Shown here piece by piece: positions 1 to 14,700 of a DNA stretch of 64,000 nucleotides (the stretch's first letter is position 1; every line of letters begins with the position of its first letter). The stretch comes from Rutidosis leptorrhynchoides (taxonomy: Eukaryota; Streptophyta; Magnoliopsida; Asterales; Asteraceae). The notes below the pieces were generated by a model, which saw nothing but the letters and a program-made list of their open reading frames with translations, was not told where the DNA came from and did not search any database. The position numbers and the translations under genes were made by a program. Where the stretch lies: assembly GCF_046630445.1 (NCBI RefSeq), contig NC_092333.1, positions 718,386,001-718,450,000 on the forward strand, in the 5' to 3' direction.

Positions 1-1354
1 ATCCTAATAATAAGGGTATGTTAGCGAATGTTGTAAGGGTGTAAGTCAAAATTCTGTCCGTGTAACGCTACGCTATTTTTAATCATTGTAAGTTATGTTA
101 AACCTTTTTAATTTAATGTCTCGTAGCTAAGTTATTATTATGCTTATTTAATCCAAAGTAATCATGATGTTGGGCTAATTACTAAAATTGGGTAATTGGG
201 CTTTGTACCATAATTGGGGTTTGGACAAAAGAACGACACTTGTGGAAATTAGACTATGGGCTATTAATGGGCTTTATATTTGTTTAACTAAATGATAGTT
301 TGTTAATGTTAATATAAAGATTTACAATTGGGCGTCCCTATAAATAACCATTTACACTCGATCGGACACGATGAGCGGGGTATTTATATGTACAAATAAT
401 CGTTCATTTAACCGGACACGGGAATGGATTAATAGCCACTAGAATTATTAAAACAGGGGTGAAATTATGTACAAGGACAATTGGCATAATTGATAACAAA
501 GTATTAAAACCTTGGGTTACACTCAGTCGACATCCTGGTGTAATTATTAAACAAAGTATTAAAATCTTGTTACAGTTTAAGTCCCCAATTAGTTGGAATA
601 TTTAAACTTCGAGTATAAGGATAATTTGACGAGGACACTCGCACTTTATATTTATGACTGATGGACTGTTATGGACAAAAACCAGACGGACATATTAAAT
701 AATCCAGGACAAAGGACAATTAACCCATGGGCATAAAACTAAAATCAATACGTCAAACATCATGGTTACGGAAGTTTAAATAAGCATAATTCTTTTATTT
801 CATATTTAATTTCTTTTATTTTATATTTAATTGCACTTCTAATTATCGCATTTTTATTGTTATTGTATTTAATTGCACTTTTAATTATCGTACTTTTTAA
901 TTATCCCAAGTTTATTTTATCGCACTTTTATTATTCGCAATTTCATTATCGTTATTTACTTTACGCTTTAAATTAAGTCTTGTATTTATTTATTATTTTA
1001 CATTTGGTTTTAACTGCGACTAAAGTTTTAAAATCGACAAACCGGTCATTAAACGGTAAAAACCCCCCTTTATAATAATAATATTACTTATATATATATA
1101 TATATATTTGTATTTTTATAAAAGTAAACTAATATAGCGTTAAGCTTTGTTTAAAGATTTTCCCTGTGGAACGAACCGGACTTATTAAAAACTACACTAC
1201 TGTACGATTAGGTACACTGCCTATAAGTGTTGTAGCAAGGTTTAAGTATATCCATTCTCTAAATAAATAAATATCTTGTGTAAAATTGTATCGTATTTAA
1301 TAGTATTTCCTGCTAAAATATAAAGCTATTTTATATACACCTCGCATAACATCA
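1..1354 (+). mobile_element. Athila-type Ty3 LTR, 3' part (fossil)
   Basis: This stretch is the reverse complement of sequence also found at 16378-17702 and 46378-47580, the two LTRs of the Athila-type element described below. It runs from beyond the window edge to an LTR-like end, CACCTCGCATAACATCA, at about 1354. It is clearly more diverged than the other two copies are from each other, so it is an older insertion. No tRNA-Asp-like primer site follows it, so it is either a 3' LTR or a solo LTR. The upstream part lies outside the window. Confidence 0.8.
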
Positions 1355-1418
1355 ACATCTAACCTCCCCATACTCCACTTTAATGGAATTGGGTATTGTT
1401 GTTGTTGTTGTTGTTGTA
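1355..1418 (+). repeat. RTE-LINE/SINE-type 3' tail with (TTG)n
   Basis: A short CCTCCCCATACTCC-like stretch followed by a GGGTATTG lead-in and about seven TTG units matches the 3' tail typical of plant RTE LINEs and the SINEs that use their machinery. Only the tail is visible. The body is missing or was never inserted, because the Athila LTR ends directly upstream. Confidence 0.5.
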
Positions 1419-1479
1419 TATGAATCAAATCAAATATGGTGTATATAATCCTCGGTGACAGTGGGTCTAGCCATTTATT

Positions 1480-1752
1480 ATACTAGTATGTTTTTTTAGC
1501 AGTCTGAGAACACATAGGGGACTAAACCACACACGCGTTCAGCTCAAAAAAATCAGACCCAATCCGAAGGCATGGGTGGTAAACCCCTCTCCCCTCACCT
1601 GCCCCGCAACGTCATGTGCAAAAGGCACATTTGGGTGAAATTCAAGGGTTAAGGGGTAACATTGTATGCAATGTTTCACCGCACGGGAGTCGAATTCCTG
1701 ACCTCTCGCTAAGAGAGGCAGATCACTACCACATGAGCTACAACACAAGATT
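1480..1752 (-). mobile_element. tRNA-derived SINE, full length
   Basis: Read on the minus strand, the head (about 1745-1680) looks like a tRNA gene, with an A box (TAGCTCATGTGGTAG) and a B box inside GGTCAGGAATTCGACTCCC. A tRNA-unrelated body of about 190 bases follows, then a short A-run tail. A perfect 10-bp duplication, AATAAATGGC on the minus strand, flanks it at 1470-1479 and 1753-1762, which marks target-primed insertion. The tRNA part lacks a complete cloverleaf and continues into the SINE body, so it is not a functional tRNA gene. Confidence 0.8.
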
Positions 1753-1839
1753 GCCATTTATTTTATGTTCAATTTACATACCTGAATTTCTCCCCATATT
1801 ATTCCAGACATGCATCTGATTTACTTGATTATATATATG

Positions 1840-2929
1840 CCTGGCAAATCAAACTCATAGCTTAAAAAATGGGTTCATTGGGTCTTAATATTAGGGTCCA
1901 ATATGGTCTCAATTTATAAAGGATAAGAAATCTTGTGGGTCCAAAATTGAACTACTTATATCACAAGGAAAAAGTGACGGGTCCAGCGGGTCCTATGTTC
2001 GGGTCCAATGGGTCCTAAGTTTTCGATGCCCATTTTCGCGGCAGAATTTCGGCACACATTTTCGCAGCGCATTTTTGGAGCAAGTTTTTAGCAGCGCATG
2101 TTTGGAAGGCGTTTTACAGCGCGCGTTTTCGGCGCGGTTTTTGCAGGGCGTTTTCGCCGGGCGTTTACAACGCCTGTTTTTGCACCGCGTTTTCGGTGCG
2201 CATTTTCATAGTGCGTTTCCGCAGGCGTTTTCGGCGTGAGTTTTTCGCAATGCGTTTTTGGCAGGCATTTTTCGGAGCGCGTTTTCAGTGCGATTTTTGC
2301 ATGACGTTTTCGCCGAATGTTTCTAACGCGCGTTTTTGGCGCGCATTTTCATAGCCCGTTTTCACAGCGAGTTTGTCCAGCGAGTTTTCGTCGCGCGATT
2401 TCGCAACGCGTTTTCGACGCTCCTTTTCCGCGGCGCGCGTTTCGCATCGGGTTTTGCAGAGCTTTTTTCGCAAGTTATTGTCGCGCATTTTTGCAACACG
2501 TTTTCGGTGCACGTTTTCTAATCACAGTTTCAACACGCCTTTTCAATGTGTGTTTTCGAAGAGCTTCTTTGACGCGCATTTTCGCGGGTTTTTTGCAGCG
2601 ATTTTTTCAGCACGTTTTCGCAGCTTGTTTTCGCCACGTGTTTTCGAGGCACGTTTTCGGCGTGCATTTTCGCATTGCTAATTCGAAAACTTCTATTGGG
2701 AACGCGAGTCTGAAAATGAAAACGAAAATCAGAAACGTAAGGAAAAAAATTAAAGAAAAAGGGTCTTGACCCGACCTAACCCGGGGAAAAATGGGTCTCG
2801 ACCCGACCCGACTCGACCCGCTCTTGACCTGACACGTTCAAAATTTCTGACCCGTTTAGACCCGGAATCATTCAAACTCAAACTCGTTTTGACCCGACCC
2901 AACCCAACCCAATCCGATTGCCAGGTGTA
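1840..2929. mobile_element. Putative non-autonomous DNA transposon, GC-rich
   Basis: A 1.1-kb unit flanked by 12-bp direct repeats (ATTATATATATG at 1828-1839 and 2930-2941). CCTGGCAA near the left edge is mirrored by TTGCCAGG near the right edge. GGGTCC-type motifs crowd the left side (1870-2020) and GACCC-type motifs the right side (2760-2915), an inverted arrangement like the subterminal repeats of hAT or MULE elements. The centre (about 2030-2690) is a degenerate array of GCGCNTTTTCG units. Open frames across it are by-products of the repeat. No transposase is visible. The flanking repeats are AT-rich, so their value as a target duplication is modest. Confidence 0.45.
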
Positions 2930-2941
2930 ATTATATATATG

Positions 2942-3106
2942 TTTAACAGCAAAAAGAAGTCTACTTTGACTCATACAGTGTGGTCTAATTGACTATTATT
3001 TTTTGAGTGACATAAAAATTATACGCACTTCAGTGAGTACAGGCTCATTATATGGAACGGATCAATTCTTAAATACGAGTTCTTGATTCAGAAAGACACC
3101 TACTAC
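2942..3106. other. Unassigned spacer
   Basis: AT-rich sequence between two mobile elements, with no open frame or repeat boundary. A short stretch near 3059-3085 (GATCAATTCTTAAATACGAG) resembles 54199-54225 beyond the RBR gene, which may be residue of an old duplication. Confidence 0.4.
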
Positions 3107-3109
3107 TAA

Positions 3110-3177
3110 TGCCCCATTTGGCTCATGAAATTTAATGAAATTCCGGCAGAATTGAAATTGTATTAAGACACGATGCG
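3110..3177. mobile_element. Left terminus of a Tourist-like MITE remnant
   Basis: Bases 3110-3137 (TGCCCCATTTGGCTCATG...) match the reverse complement of 11023-11050 at about 23 of 28 positions. Both are flanked outside by TAA (3107-3109 and 11051-11053), the 3-bp target of PIF/Harbinger elements. The copia block 3178-11022 lies between them. The simplest reading is a MITE invaded by copia element 1, most of its right half being lost. Confidence 0.45.
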
Positions 3178-4157
3178 TGTTAAAATTAGTGCAACATAAT
3201 CCCTTGATTTATGGGATATTATAATCCCTTGATTTATGGGATATTTTCAATGCATACACATGCATAGATTATATTCGTATCTTATTGCTTTATTTGCTCA
3301 TTTAATATTTTGTAGGATATCTTTTCATGATTTTTCATAAAGATGTTTGTCATCTAGTTTTTGTTAGTTTCTATTGTTAGGTATGCATTTAATATGCATT
3401 ATGATTTTTCTTTTATTTAAGCACGTGTTGGTGTATCATTTGTAATCAATCGAATAGACATTTTATTTCCAGTTGCTTGTTTCATATATTATACTTTGTT
3501 TACTAAACTTCAATTTCTAGTAAGTCTTTAATTATTTTATGGTATCTAGAGCTTGATTTTAAAATTAATCTTTGTGTGTAAATACTCAAAGTTACAAAGG
3601 TAAATTCTTACTATCAAAAATGGAAGTCTCAAATGTAAACAACGGTGGTATGATCAACGGTATGGAAAGACTTGTAGGCAACAACTACAAGTATTGGAAG
3701 ATGTGTATGGAAGCTTATCTCCAAGGTCAGGACCTATGGGAACTTGTGGACGGAAGTGATGCCATAATTCTCGTAGAAACTCTTGAGCAATGATTGTCAC
3801 GAAGAAAATGAAAGATCAAGTGTGGGAAGGCTCTCTTTGCGTTGAGGACATCAATTAGCAAAGAGTTCATAGAACACGTTCGTGATCTTAACTCGCCAAA
3901 GGAGGTTTGGGATACTCTTGAGAAACTCTTTACCAAGAAGAATACCGCACGGTTGCAAATCTTGGAAAATGAGTTAGCAATCTCAAGACAATAAGGTATG
4001 CCAGTTTCTGAATATTTCTTACGGGTCAAAACTCTTTGTTCTGAAATTTCAGAGATTGATACAAACGAGAAAATTAGTGAATCTCGGTTGCGAAGATATT
4101 TAATTCGCGGTTTGAAGAAAGAGTACGTTCCGTTCATAACCTCTATTCAGGGGTGGG

Positions 4158-6963
<2,806 letters not shown>

Positions 6964-9900
6964 GTTGGCTACTCAACCTTCGGTTGAAGAATTGGAGAAT
7001 TTACTCTCTAATCAAGAAGCTTTGGCCAAGCAAATGGTCAAAGGATTTGAAAATGATGCGGTATTATTTTCAAAAGGGAAGAACTTCAAGAAAGGTTCTT
7101 CTATCAAAGAAAAAGAAGAAGAGCAAACTAATTATAAAAGTAACTATGAGAAGAAACCTCCCACATGTTACAAGTGCGGGAAGGTTGGTCACATCAAGAG
7201 ATATTGTCGTTCTAAAGTCACAAAAGCAAATGTGGCTTGTTCAAGCACCGATGATGATGAAGTCAAATGGGAGCAATGTTTTACCGTTGATACGGCTGTT
7301 AAAAAGAATCAATGGATTATTGATTCGGGTTGCTCTCATTATGTGACCGGTGATGGAACTCTTCTTCATGACGTTAGAGATCACAATAAAAATCGAGTTG
7401 TAATCACGACCGACAACTCAACTCATCCAGTTAAAAAGGAAGGTAATGCTATTATTGATGTTAATAATAATACTTTTACTTTGGAAGATGTTTATCTTGT
7501 TCCTAAATTGACCAAGAATCTAGTTTCGGTACCTCAAATTACCGAATCTGGAAAACATGTTCTTTTTGGTCCAACGGATGTGAAAGTCCTTGAGAATGTC
7601 AACGAGATTGTGGGTGATGTTCTTTTCACGGGAGAAAAGAAAGGTTCTTTGTTTGTGTTGTCCGCAGGTGAGGCATATGTGAAGAAAACAAGTCAAACCG
7701 ACAACGGAGCTATTTGGAATGCTAGACTAGGCCATGTGGGATATCAAATGTTGCAAAAGATATTCTCACATAAGCTAGTTGATGGAATTACTCAATTAAA
7801 GAATGTTCGTGAGGAAGTAATATGCCAAGGATGTCAATATGGAAAGTCACACCGACTTTCATATAAGAAGTTAACAAATTGAAAACAAGGTTTTCTTGAC
7901 TTGATTCATACGGACTTGATGGGGCCAACAAAAACACCAAGTTATAGTGGTCATTTCTATGTAATGGAGTTAATTAATGACTATTCTCGGTTTACTTGGG
8001 TGAAATGCCTAAAGGAGAAAAGTGAAGCCTTATCAAAGTTCATAGAGTTCAAAGAAGTGGTAGAATCAGAATTTGGGAGAAAGCTAAAAGCTCTTAGGAG
8101 TGATAATGGTGGAGAATTCATGTCAAATGATTTCTTTACTTATTGTAAAACAAATGGTATTTCTCGCCAAATGACTTGTCCGGATACTCCACAACAAAAT
8201 GGAGTTTCAGAAAGAAAGATTGCTTACCTTGTTTCAATATGCTTAACTTGGTTACATGACAAAGGGTTGCCTAGGGAGCTATGAGCGGAAGCACTTCAAT
8301 GTGCTTGTCATGTGTCTAATCGGTTACCATCTTGGCCAGGTAGACAGAAATTATCTTTTGAGCTAGCTTATGGTCAAAAGCCAAATGTAAGCTATTTTAG
8401 GGTGTTTGGTTCTATTTGTTATGTTCATGTTCCAAAAGCTAACCGAACCAAACTTGACCCAAAAGCTCGAAAATGTATTTTTGTTGGTTATGATTCTCAC
8501 AGGAAAGGTTGGAGGTGTATGGATCAAGAAACAAAGAAGTTTACCACTTCAAGAGATGTGGTATTTGATGAAGTGTCTTCTCAATTCTCTGAATCAAGCA
8601 AAAATGATGAAGAAAATAGAGATTACAAATTTATGTTTTCTAGCTTCGACACTCAAGAAGAAAGTGAGAATGATGGTGTTTCTCAAACTCAAGAAGATAC
8701 ACCTAGTGAAGAAGTACCAACTCAAGTTAGAAGGTCAACAAGAGAAAGGAGACAACCAAGACATCTAAGTGACTATGAGGTGAACACAGTCACAACTTAT
8801 TTCTTTTCAGGTGGCTTAACCGAAGAACCAACATGTTATGAAGAAGCTAAAGATTCTCCGAATTGGAGAAAAGCAATGCAAGAGGAGATTAATGCATTGG
8901 AAAAGAATGAAACTTGGGAGATTGTCAAGAAACCGGAAGCATGTAAACCGGTTACTTGCAAATGGGTCTACTATTTGAAGAAGAACTCAGATGGAACCAT
9001 TAATAGGTTCAAGGCTCGGTTGGTGGCTCGTGGCTTTTGTCAAAGTTATGGGCTTGATTATGAGGAAACTTTTAGCCCCGTGGCTAAAATGGTAACGGTG
9101 AGAACAATAATCTCACTAGCGGCTTACAAAGGATGGAAATTGTGGCAACTTGATGTCAAGAATGCTTTTCTATATGGAGAGCTTGATCGTGAGGTGTTCA
9201 TGGAATAAACTATTGGGTTCATTTCAAATCTATTTCCAGAATATGTGTGCCAGTTAAAGAAAGCTCTTTATGGCTTGAAACAAGCTCCGAGAGCTTGGTA
9301 TGGTAAGGTTGCACAATACCTTGTCTTTTGTGGTTTTAAGATTTCTGATGCGGATTCTAGTTTGTTTGTAAAGAAAGAATCAGGTTTCCATGTTTTGGTG
9401 TTACTATATGTTGATGACATGATTATCACCGGAGGAAACGAGTCAGAAATCTCTCGTTTAAGTGATGATCCTTCGGTTCATTTTGAAATGAAGAATCTGG
9501 GGGAGATTGGATGTTTTCTTGGCTTGGAAGTTGATAAATTAGAAAACGGGTACTTTATCTCTCAAAGGGGTTATGCAAGAAGTCTCTTGGAACGTTTCAA
9601 CATGGAGGAGTCAAAGCCTATGACTACTCCAATGGAACCAAACCTCAAAATGAAGAAAGATCAAGGAAAAGAGCTCAAGGATGTGAAGTTGTTCTGAAAA
9701 ATGGTTGGAAGTTTGATCTATCTAACCATCACAAGGCCGGAAATTTCTTACTCGGTTGGCATTATTTCACAATTTATGCAATGTCCAACTAATGTTCATC
9801 TTGATGTAACAAAAAGGATCCTTCGTTATGTGAAAGGATCAATAGGCCACGACTTGTGGTATAAGAAGTGTGATAATATTTTGTTAAATGGTTTCGTGGA

Positions 9901-11022
9901 TGCAGATTGGATGGGAGACGCAAATGATCGCCATTCAACTTCGGGTTACTATTTTAACATGGGTTTCGCTGTTATTTCATGGTGTAGCAAGAAGCAAGAT
10001 GTTGTTGCTTTGTCAAGCACGGAAGTGGAATGCATAGCTGCAACAATGGCGGCTCAAGAATGTACTTGGTTAAGAAGATTGATTGGTGACATACTTGAAA
10101 AAGTAGATTATGTTGTGAAATTGAAATGTGACAACGAAAGTGCAATCAAGCTTGCTTCAAATCCTGTGTTTCATGCCCGTACTAAGCATATATAAATGAG
10201 ATATCATTTTATTCGTGAAAAGGTTCTTAGCGGGGAGATCGAGCTAGCAAACGTAAGGACAAATGCTCAAGTAGCCGATATCTTTACTAAAGCTCTAATG
10301 AAAACCAAGTTCATGGAATTTCGAAAAGCGTTGGGGATTTTTGATCGAGAGTTTGCACTAAGGGGGAGTGTTAAAATTAGTGCAACATAATCCATTGATT
10401 TATGGGATATTATAATCCCTTGATTTATGGGATATTTTCAATGCATACACATGCATAGATTATACTCGTATCTTATTGCTTTATTTGCTCATTTAATATT
10501 TTGTAGGATATCTTTTCATGATTTTCCATAAAGATGTTTGTCATCTAGTTTTTGTTAGTTTCTATTGTTAGGTATGCATTTAATATGCATTATGATTTCT
10601 CTTGTATTTAAGCATGTGTTGGTGTATCATTTGTAATCAATCGAATACACATTTTATTTCCAGTTGCTTGTTTCATATATTATACTTTGTTTACTAAACT
10701 TCAATTTCTAGTAAGTCTTTAATTATTTTATGGTATCTAGAGCTTGATTTTAAAATTAATCTTTGTGTGCAAATACTCAAAGTTACAAAGCTAAATTCTT
10801 ACTATCAAAAATGGAAGTCTCAAATGTAAACAACGGTGGTATGATCAACCGTATGGAAAGACTTGTAGGCAATAACTACAAGTATTGGAAGATGTGTATG
10901 GAAGCTTATCTCCAAGGTCAATACCTATGAGAACTTGTGGCCGGAAGTGATGCCATAATTCCCGTAGAAACTCTTGAGCAAGGCGAATCACGAAGAAAAT
11001 GGAAGATCATGTGTGGGAAGGC

Positions 11023-11050
11023 CATTAAATTCCGTGAACCAAATGGGGTC
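11023..11050. mobile_element. Right terminus of the Tourist-like MITE remnant
   Basis: Inverted partner of 3110-3137 and followed by TAA at 11051-11053. Copia-related sequence stops abruptly at its inner edge. Confidence 0.45.
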
Positions 11051-11086
11051 TAAGTGTCTTTAATTCCCCTGCTGCTATAAATCCTA

Positions 11087-11270
11087 TGTTATATATCTAC
11101 ACAATCTGAAACACTCACATAGCACTTGCACCTCCCAGGCTCCCGTCATACTGCTTTACCTAAGCCAATTCTCTTCCGATGCCTATCCAAGTTATACAAT
11201 AAAAATGAGGTGAGTCAGCAATTATTATCAGGTCTGGTAGCAAAACCTATTTTCAGTTGACCTACAAATA
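11087..11270. repeat. Segmental duplicate of 54600-54780
   Basis: About 180 bases (from TATATATCTACACAATCTG to the CAGTTGACCT stretch) align in the same orientation with 54600-54775, with scattered substitutions and small gaps. The right-hand copy lies just downstream of the SWI3C-like gene remnant, on that gene's 3' side. The left copy is therefore probably a duplicated piece of its 3' flank or untranslated region. No coding potential is visible. Confidence 0.7.
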
Positions 11271-11567
11271 TGTGATTTTAGAGGTTAACATGGATATATA
11301 TGATAAAATCCCTAATTTAATCTAGTGTTTATGAGAAATGTAATTCAATAATCGAAGTAAATTTATATGAAAGCACTTTACACGTGACAAATGTTATCAA
11401 AAATCGAAGTAAATTTTTACGAGAGCACTTTTGTAGTTTCTCCTAGATTCCGCACTCTCTTTTCTCCTCATACTTTTCCCATGAGAGTAGTTATAATTAC
11501 AAATTTATTCTTTTCTCTCCATCATCATCTCAAGAGCATGAGTCCTTCATGAACATCATCTCCATGG
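11271..11567. other. Presumed 5' flank of the RBR gene
   Basis: AT-rich sequence with no open frame, directly upstream of the first RBR exon. It should hold that gene's promoter and leader, but I see no element I can name with confidence. Confidence 0.35.
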
Positions 11568-11739
11568 ATGAACTTAGTCCTTCAATTCTTGATTAAGCCT
11601 GAATTTGACTATTGTTCTCTGTTTCAATTGATGGGGAATGTAAATCAGACACCTCAATGCAGTCTACACCCTGATCAAAAACAAATTGAAGACCAACAAC
11701 AACAACAACGACAATTATCATCATCATCATCATCATCAG
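11568..11739 (+). pseudogene. RBR E3 ligase gene, start of exon 1 (split)
   Basis: This is the start of the RBR-type ubiquitin ligase gene that continues at 52237. The open frame from ATG 11568, or more likely ATG 11631 (MGNVNQTPQC...), runs through a glutamine stretch and a serine run coded by TCA repeats, and stops being host sequence at 11739, where copia 2 begins. The ATCAG at 11735-11739 is repeated at 52232-52236, and the frame is the same on both sides: the serine run leads straight into the residues before RING1. The insertion therefore lies in coding sequence and should abolish the normal protein. The upstream ATG is in frame, so the true start is undecided. Confidence 0.8.
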
Positions 11740-14700
11740 TGTTAAAATATTGGTGCAAACAAAATTTGAAAATAAAAGCGCCACTAAAAATGAGTTAAAG
11801 TGTTGCACGAATTTTGCAGATTTCGGTATGCGTGAAACACACAAATGCGGCGCATCCCTTCACTGATGCGGCGCATCTCTTCACCAAAATGTCCCGAAGG
11901 TTTTAAATGCGGCATTTCAAAGGGATACGATGCATCACCACAAATAGATGCGGCGCATCTCTATGTGATGCGGCACATCACTAGCTGATCAGCTGACAGG
12001 CTGTTAAAGTTAACCCGATTTCTTTTGATTATTTTGGTGTATTGCTTTCTTGTTGGCATACTTTTGCCCATGTTGTGTGATCTATTTCCACATGTATGTT
12101 AGGTGTAAACATCCTTTAATGGTTGGCTTAGGTGTGTGTTTAATCATTATGTTTGTTCTTGATCTAGTATTTAAGCAAGTGTATTTGTATCATTTGATTT
12201 AAGGAAAACCATTCACAATACACAATCAGTTTCATATCTATTGTTCTATATTTTGTTTACTACATTTTCATTCATAGCATGTTATTAGTTGTCTTATGGT
12301 ATCAAGAGCTTGGTTATAAACTTGGTTATAAGTTTAGTCCTAAGTTAAACTTTGTGTGCAAATTACTCAAAGTTCAAACAAAATCCTTGCAAATCAAAGA
12401 TGGAAGTCTCAAATGTAAACATTGGAGGTATGGTCAATGGAATGGAGAAACTTGTAGGCAACAACTACAAGTATTGGAAGATGTGTATGGAGGCTTTTCT
12501 TCAAGGTCATGATCTATGGGAACTTGTGTCCGGAGGTGAAGCCATAATTCCCATAGAAACTCTATAGAATGTAGAGTTAAGAAGAAAATGGAAGGTACGA
12601 TGTGGAAAGGCTCTCTTTGCATTGAGAACTTCAATTAGCAAAGAGTTCATTGAACATGTTCGTGATATTACTTCTCCAAAGGAAGTATGGGATACTCTTG
12701 AGAAACTCTTTTCTAAGAAAAACACCGCAAGGTTGCAATTCTTGTAAAACGAGTTAGCAATCTCAAGACAAGAAGGTATGAGTGTTTCCAAATATTTCTT
12801 ATGGGTCAAAAATCTATGTTCTGAAATTTCAGAGATTGATGACAAAGAGAAAATTAGTGAAGCTCATTTGCGAAGATATCTAATTCGCGGTTTGAAGAAA
12901 GAGTATGTCCCGTTCATAACCTCTATTCAGGGGTGGGCTACTCAACCTTCGGTTGAAGAATTGGAGAATTTACTCTCTAATCAAGAAGCTTTGGCCAAGC
13001 AAATGGCTAAAGGATTTGAAAATGATGCAGTTTTGTTTTCAAAGGGAAAGAATCACAAGAAAGGTTCTTCAAGCAAAGAAAAGGAAGAAGAGCAAACTAG
13101 TTACAAAGGTAACTATGAGAAGAAACCTCCTACATGTTACAAGTGTGGGAAGGTTGGTCACATCAAGAGATATTGTCGTTCCAAAGTCACAAAAGCAAAC
13201 GTGGCTTGTTCAAGTAACGATGATGATGATGTCAAATGAGAGCAATGTTTTACCGTTGATACGGTTGTCAAGAAGAATCAATGGATTGTTGATTTGGGTT
13301 GCTCTCATCATGTGACTGGTGATGGAACTCTTCTTCAAGACGTTAGAGATCACAATCAAAATCGAGTTGTAATCACGGCCGACAACTCAACTCATCCGGT
13401 GAAAAAGGAAGGTAATGCTATTATTGATGTTAATAATGATACATTTACTTTGGAAGATGTTTATCTTGTTCCTAAATTGACCAAGAACTTAGTTTCGGTA
13501 CCTCAAATTACCGAATCCGAGAAGTATATTCTTTTTGGTCCAACGGATGTGAAAGTCCTTGAGAATGTCAAGGAGATTGTGGGTGATGTTCTTTTCACGG
13601 GAGAAAATAAAGGTTCTTTGTTTGTGTTGTCCGCAGGTGAAGCTTTTGTGAAGAAAACAAGCCAAACCGACAACGGAGCTATTTGGCATGCAAGACTAGG
13701 CCATGTGGGATATCAAATGTTGCAAAAGATATTCTCACATAAACTAGTTGATGGAATTCCTAAACTCAAGAATGTTCGTGAAGAGGTGATATGCCAAGGA
13801 TGTCAATATGGAAAGTCGTACCGGCTTCCATATAAGAAGTCAACAAACCGAAAACAAGGTTTACTTGACTTGATTCATACGGATTTGATGGGGCCAACAA
13901 GAACACCAAGTTATAGTGGTCATTGCTATGTCATGGTGTTAATCGATGACTATTCTCGGTTCACTTGGGTGAAGTTTTTAAAGGAGAAGAGTGAAGCCTT
14001 ATCAAAGTTCATAGAGTTCAAAGAAGCTGTCGAATCCGAATTTGGAAGAAAGGTAAAAGCTCTTAGGAGTGATAACGGTGGAGAATTCATGTCAAATGAT
14101 TTCTTTACTTATTGCAAAGCTAATCGTATTTCTTGCCAAATGACTTATCTGGACACCCCTCAACAAAATGGTGTTGCGGAAAGAAAGATTGCTTACCTTG
14201 TTTCAATTTGCTTATCTTGGTTACATGACAAAGGGTTTCCTAGGGAGCTATGGGCAGAAGCACTTCAATGTGCTTGTCATGTGTCTAATCGGTTACCATC
14301 TTGGCCAGGTACACAAAAATCATCTTTTGAGCTAGCTTATGGTCAAAATCCAAATGTAAGCTATTTTAGGGTGTTTGGTTCTATTTGTTATGTTCATGTT
14401 CCTAAAGCTAACCGAACCAAACTTGACCCAAAAGCTCGAAAGTGTATTTTTGTTGGTTATGATTCTCACAGGAAAGGTTGGAGGTGTATGGATCAAGAAA
14501 CAAAGAAGTTTACCACTTCAAGAGATGTGGTATTTGATGAAGTGTCTTCTCAATTTTCTGAATCAAGCAAAAATGGTGAAGAAAATAGAGATCACAAATT
14601 TATGTTTCCTAGTTTTGACACTCAAGAACAAAGTGAGAATGATGGTGTTTCTCAAACTCAAGAAGAGGCACCTAGTGAAGAAGTACCAACTCAAGTTAGA

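Noticed and set aside
1680-1745. tRNA gene on the minus strand
   Set aside because: A and B boxes are present, but there is no full cloverleaf. The sequence continues into a SINE body with a target duplication on both sides.
2317-2769. 150-residue Phe/Arg-rich protein and overlapping frames
   Set aside because: They follow the decayed GCGCNTTTTCG repeat in all frames and have no domain; an artefact of composition.
3572-3793. Small host gene starting MCVNTQ
   Set aside because: It is the gag start of copia element 1 and recurs near 10810 and 12400.
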